A DNA stretch of 64,000 nt from an uncultured Eubacteriaceae bacterium (lineage in GTDB: Bacteria > Bacillota > Clostridia > Lachnospirales > CAG-274), in NCBI GenBank assembly GCA_947086655.1, contig CAMTZM010000007.1, forward strand, positions 1 to 64,000, written 5' to 3'. The notes under the pieces were generated by a model. It was not told the DNA's origin. It made no database searches and saw nothing but the letters and a program-made list of their open reading frames with translations. Below are positions 60,049 through 64,000 of the stretch, piece by piece. The translations under genes and the position numbers were made by a program. Within the stretch, counting starts at the first letter, position 1, and the number at the start of each line of letters is the position of its first letter.

Positions 60049-62319
60049 TTAATTTTTACATACAAAACTTGAAATAGATTCCTTAAAAATAGACGCCTGA
60101 TTTGCAAGCTGTTCTGCTGCTGCCGCACTTTCTTCAGAAGTAGCAGTATTTGTTGATACAACCTTTGAAATTTGATTAATTCCAATGTTAATTTCTTTTA
60201 TAGCAGCATTTTGAAGATTTCCAGCTTCCATAACCTCTTTTGAAATATCAGCTATTTCTCCAATTTGTCCTGTAATCTTTTTAATTGTTTCAGCGGTTCT
60301 ATTTGCTATATCTGAGCCTTGTTCAGCCTTTTCAATACTTGTAGCTATAAGTTCAGACGTTTCTTTTGCCGACTTTTGACTTCTTGCAGCAAGATTTCTT
60401 ACTTCTTCAGCTACAACAGCAAAGCCTTTTCCGTGTTCTCCGGCTCTTGCAGCCTCAACTGCGGCATTAAGCGCAAGAATATTAGTTTGAAATGCAATAT
60501 CATCAATAACTTTAATAATATTTGATATATTATTTGATGCGTCGTTTATCTCACTCATAGATTTTAACATATTTCCCATTTCTTTATTAACAACTTTAGC
60601 ATTTTCCTGAGCGTTGCTTGCAAGTTCATTTGAAAATAAAATCTTTTCTGTATTTTTTTCAGTATGTCTTGCAACATCGGCAATAGTAGCAGTAAGCTCA
60701 TCAACAGCACTTGCCTGTTCTGTTGCTCCCTGTGCAAGACTAAGAGACGAATCCGCAATACTTTTTGAGCCAACAGCAACTTGTTCAGAGGAAAATCCTA
60801 TCTCTTTAACAAGGCTATTAAGATTTCCTATAATAAGTTCAAGTGCATCTTTAATAACAGCAAACTGTCCTTCATAATTCTGAACTATATCAACATCAAA
60901 ATTACGGTTTGCCATTTTTGTAAGTATATCAGAAATTTCTGTAATATATACTGAAAGTTTAGAATTGCTTTCATTAACAGCTCTTGCTATAACCTTATAT
61001 TCTCCCTCAAATTTTGACTCGTTTATACTTCTTGAAAAATCAGCAGCAGCAATAGCTTCCATACTGTCTTTAACACTTTTAAGAGGTAAAGCTATATAAC
61101 TTACTAAATCATTCAAATCGCCTATTAAAACTTTCCAATCACCTTCATATAAAGAAGCATCAACATCTATATTAAAATCACCTTTTTTTATTTTATTCAT
61201 AACAAACTGAATTGTATCACGCACATTAATAAGATTTGACTTCATTGAATCCATTAATTTGCTTACATCCTCAAATCCTCCGGGCATGCGCTTACACTCA
61301 TATTCAAAATCACCTTTTTTATATTCTTCAATCGATTCGACAATAGCATTTACAGCAGAACCAAACTCATCAATAAGTGAATTTACGCTTATACTTACTT
61401 CTTTATATTGTCCTTTATACTTATCAATATCAATTCTATCTTCTATATTGCCTTTTTTTATACTTTCAGCAATACCCTCAATTTCAAAAATAAGACTTTT
61501 AACTGTATCAGCAACAATTCCAAAACTATTTGAAAGTTTTCCTGTTTCATCTCTTGCATTGCTTCTTACATCAACATCAAAATTACCTTTAGCTATTTCA
61601 TCAGCCGATTTAAGCAAAGCCTCAATAGAACGAGACGCCTTTTTTGAAATAATAAAACCTACAAATAAAGCTGCAATAATTCCTATAACAACGAAAACAA
61701 CAATTATACCGCTTATAAAAGAAACAATACTGCCTACACTTTTTGAACTGTTTTGCTGATGTTCAATAGCCATATTTGAAATAACAGCTACATATTCATC
61801 AATTTCCTTAGCACACTTATTAATTTCTATATCAACATCATTATCAGGCATTTCTCCGTTTTTTATGTCTTCATAAACATTTAAGTAAAGCTGCCTGTAA
61901 TTTTCAATACTGCTTTTAAGTTTACGGATATTTTCTATATCGTAGTTTTCTCCTAAGCTGCTATTATTTGTTTCAGCGCTTTTTATAAGTTCATCTATAA
62001 TACTTAAAATATTAGAACTTCTTTCTTCCGCCTCTTTTACATAATCTTCAACATTTTCAGCACCTAATGAGTTTCTTCCGCTTATAATAATGCCTGAAAC
62101 GCTGCTTTTCATATAACTTCTTAAATTAGCTATATCATCAATAGCTTTAATCTGCCCTGATGAAAAATCAATAAGTTTTGAATATCTTCTGTCAATAGAC
62201 ATAATACCTATTATTCCGGTAACTCCAACTGCAAAAGTAATAATAAGTATAACAGCCGCAAGAAAATACATTTTCATTCTAAGAGATAAATTATCAATAA
62301 ATCCAGCTTTTTTAATCAT
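60049..62319 (-). CDS. Methyl-accepting chemotaxis protein with poly-HAMP array
   Basis: A 756-residue receptor. TM1 about 15-37, an extracellular four-helix-bundle-type sensor (about 38-200), TM2 about 203-228. Then come several HAMP-like modules in a row (about 230-500): the repeated pattern of [59 protein letters not shown] and [10 protein letters not shown], a poly-HAMP arrangement. The signalling tip [38 protein letters not shown] is given here by its position, about residues 620-660; the flanks have methylation-type Glu/Gln. It lies 38 bases after a related receptor gene. Ligand unknown. Confidence 0.9.
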   Translation of the reverse strand: MIKKAGFIDNLSLRMKMYFLAAVILIITFAVGVTGIIGIMSIDRRYSKLIDFSSGQIKAIDDIANLRSYMKSSVSGIIISGRNSLGAENVEDYVKEAEERSSNILSIIDELIKSAETNNSSLGENYDIENIRKLKSSIENYRQLYLNVYEDIKNGEMPDNDVDIEINKCAKEIDEYVAVISNMAIEHQQNSSKSVGSIVSFISGIIVVFVVIGIIAALFVGFIISKKASRSIEALLKSADEIAKGNFDVDVRSNARDETGKLSNSFGIVADTVKSLIFEIEGIAESIKKGNIEDRIDIDKYKGQYKEVSISVNSLIDEFGSAVNAIVESIEEYKKGDFEYECKRMPGGFEDVSKLMDSMKSNLINVRDTIQFVMNKIKKGDFNIDVDASLYEGDWKVLIGDLNDLVSYIALPLKSVKDSMEAIAAADFSRSINESKFEGEYKVIARAVNESNSKLSVYITEISDILTKMANRNFDVDIVQNYEGQFAVIKDALELIIGNLNSLVKEIGFSSEQVAVGSKSIADSSLSLAQGATEQASAVDELTATIADVARHTEKNTEKILFSNELASNAQENAKVVNKEMGNMLKSMSEINDASNNISNIIKVIDDIAFQTNILALNAAVEAARAGEHGKGFAVVAEEVRNLAARSQKSAKETSELIATSIEKAEQGSDIANRTAETIKKITGQIGEIADISKEVMEAGNLQNAAIKEINIGINQISKVVSTNTATSEESAAAAEQLANQASIFKESISSFVCKN

Positions 62320-62357
62320 ACAATATCCACTCTTCCTTTAATAAAATATTATAAAAT

Positions 62358-63992
62358 TTATTTTTTAAGCTTAAATCTTGCAACAATACCCTCAAAAGCC
62401 GCTGAACGTCCGGCTAAATCAGACGCCGCCGCTGCACTTTCTTCAGATGTAGCAGTATTATTTGACACAACCTTTGAAATTTGATTAATTCCAATGTTTA
62501 TCTCCTCAATAGCTTTATTTTGCATTTCGCTTATTTCAGCTACTTCTTTTGATATATCGGCTATTTTTTCTATTTTTGAAGTAATAGTTTCAATGCTTCT
62601 TGCAGTAGCTTCAGCTATTTCAGAACCTTGTTCCGCTTTTTCAATACTATCTGAAATAAGTGTATCTGTATCTCTTGCCGACTTTTTACTTCTTGCCGCA
62701 AGATTTCTTACTTCTTCAGCTACAACAGCAAAACCTTTCCCATGTTCTCCGGCTCTTGCCGCTTCAACTGCTGCATTAAGCGCAAGCAAATTTGTTTGAA
62801 AAGCTATATCGTCAATAGTTTTAATAATATTTGATATATCATTAGATGCATTATTAATCTCATTCATAGCGTTAAGCATACTTTGCATCTGCATAGTAAT
62901 ATTTTCTGTTTCCTTTTTAGCTTCTTCTGTAATTTCACTTGATTCGGCTGTTATAAGAGTATTTTTTCTTGCATGAGATGCTACATTAGCAATAACTTCT
63001 GTAAGCTCATCAACTGCGCTTGCCTGTTCTGTAACACCTTCAGCAAGATTTCCGGCTGAATCTGAAATACTTTTTGCTCCGGCAGAAACTGAATAAGCCG
63101 AATCTCTTATTTCCTCAATAAGACTGTTAAAATTATTTATAATAATTTCAAGTGCACTTTTAAGCTCGGAAAAATTGCCTATATACTCATTTTCAAATTT
63201 AACATCTAAATTATTTACAGAGAGAGAATTTAAAATTTGAGAAATTTCTGTTATATAATCTGAAAGTACATAATTCGTCCTATTAATTAAAACGGCTATA
63301 TCTTTAAATTTTCCGTTAAAATTAACTTCTTCCGCATGCCCGTTAAAATTTGCCTCAGAAATTTCATAGAGACATCTAATTATTTCTGTTACAGGCATTC
63401 TAACATATTTCATTATATCATTAAGCTCAATAACAACATCTTTACAATATCCATTATAATCTAATTCATCTAATTTAAAATCAAGTTTTCCCTTTTTAAT
63501 TGAATCGGCTGTATTTTTAACCGATTCATTAACATTTAAAATATTTTGTTTTAATTTTTCTAAAGCATTTGATATATCTGAAATAATGCCTTTTTCTTCT
63601 TTATATGTATACGTAAAATCTCCTTCTGATAATTTCAAAACCGCCTTTTTAACTGATTCAATATTTTTATTTGCATTATCAATAATTTCATTCAAATAAA
63701 GCGCTGTATCTTTATATATGCCTGTATATTTACTTATGTCAATTTTAAAATTATATTCTCCTTTTAAAACACAATTTTTTATATTTTCAATATCAACTGC
63801 AATTTCGGAAAACATATCTTTATTGTATAAAAGTTCACTTTTATTATTTTTATTATTTATTTGATTGTTTTCAAAATCTCTTGTTTTTTTGCCTAAAATA
63901 AGTAATACAATAACTGCTGCAAATGCCAGTACTAAAACAATTCCAAAAATAAAAATAAACTCTGATTTTTGAGTTAGGGCGTCTTTTAACAT
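62358..63992 (-). CDS. Methyl-accepting chemotaxis protein, possibly N-terminally cut by the window edge
   Basis: A 544-residue reading up to the right edge. One hydrophobic segment (about 13-35) is followed directly by HAMP-like modules ([50 protein letters not shown]) and a signalling domain nearly identical in its tip to the neighbouring receptor (about 405-440). There is no extracellular sensor domain. The frame remains open for the last 8 bases of the window, so the true start may lie outside and the protein may have a normal sensor with two membrane segments. Otherwise it is a sensor-less, membrane-tethered receptor. No ribosome binding site can be checked. Confidence 0.8.
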   Translation of the reverse strand: MLKDALTQKSEFIFIFGIVLVLAFAAVIVLLILGKKTRDFENNQINNKNNKSELLYNKDMFSEIAVDIENIKNCVLKGEYNFKIDISKYTGIYKDTALYLNEIIDNANKNIESVKKAVLKLSEGDFTYTYKEEKGIISDISNALEKLKQNILNVNESVKNTADSIKKGKLDFKLDELDYNGYCKDVVIELNDIMKYVRMPVTEIIRCLYEISEANFNGHAEEVNFNGKFKDIAVLINRTNYVLSDYITEISQILNSLSVNNLDVKFENEYIGNFSELKSALEIIINNFNSLIEEIRDSAYSVSAGAKSISDSAGNLAEGVTEQASAVDELTEVIANVASHARKNTLITAESSEITEEAKKETENITMQMQSMLNAMNEINNASNDISNIIKTIDDIAFQTNLLALNAAVEAARAGEHGKGFAVVAEEVRNLAARSKKSARDTDTLISDSIEKAEQGSEIAEATARSIETITSKIEKIADISKEVAEISEMQNKAIEEINIGINQISKVVSNNTATSEESAAAASDLAGRSAAFEGIVARFKLKK

Positions 63993-64000
63993 TCCATTAG

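Overview
The window looks like chromosomal DNA of a low-GC, endospore-forming anaerobe of the class Clostridia. The evidence is strongly AT-biased intergenic DNA, AGGAGG-type ribosome binding sites, occasional TTG starts (rpsT, recX), sporulation genes (gpr, spoVG, a CotS-like coat protein), the paired glgC/glgD arrangement of Firmicutes, and many S-layer-homology (SLH) proteins, which point to a Gram-positive wall. I cannot name the genus from sequence alone.

Left part (1-11.2 kb). A strong minus-strand promoter and a leader resembling a ribosomal RNA operon leader sit at the left edge, so an rRNA operon probably lies just outside. Then come a lysozyme-like wall hydrolase, cca and an SDR oxidoreductase (plus strand), a HIT protein and asnB (minus), a long structured leader followed by cheV, a CotS-like protein that has lost its kinase residues, a DUF4914-like P-loop protein and a SLOG-fold protein. 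A 215-bp MITE-like element flanked by two copies of a terminator hairpin follows.

Middle part (11.2-34.6 kb). Three large secreted proteins suggest growth on pectin-type plant polysaccharide: an SGNH esterase carrying both SLH-like and dockerin regions, a 2049-residue SLH-anchored family-9 pectate lyase, and an alpha/alpha-toroid protein. Between them are an M29 aminopeptidase, a response regulator with a degenerate HD-GYP domain, a DtxR-type regulator, glgC-glgD-spoVG and murC. A cluster of DnaA-box-like sites lies in the convergent gap after murC. recX, a TPR protein, a MIF-like protein and gpr follow.

Right part (34.6-64 kb). This is mostly core metabolism: rpsT (TTG start, good promoter), a tightly packed minus-strand run ftsK-fhs-folD-rimO-pgsA-cinA-recA with overlapping genes, purK-purE, a small XRE regulator with an inverted repeat upstream, glmU-prs, a parvulin-like lipoprotein, and an SLH-SLH-protease-pyrG operon that probably builds or maintains the cell surface. 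Two methyl-accepting chemotaxis proteins close the window, the second possibly running over the right edge.

No CRISPR array, prophage, complete insertion sequence or tRNA gene was seen. I found no clear new multi-gene system. The best candidates for undescribed biology are the cheV leader RNA, the dispersed hairpin repeat (three copies), the element inserted at a terminator, the DUF4914-like P-loop protein, and the two apparently inactivated signalling enzymes. Everything was read by eye; family assignments come from motif recognition, not database searches.
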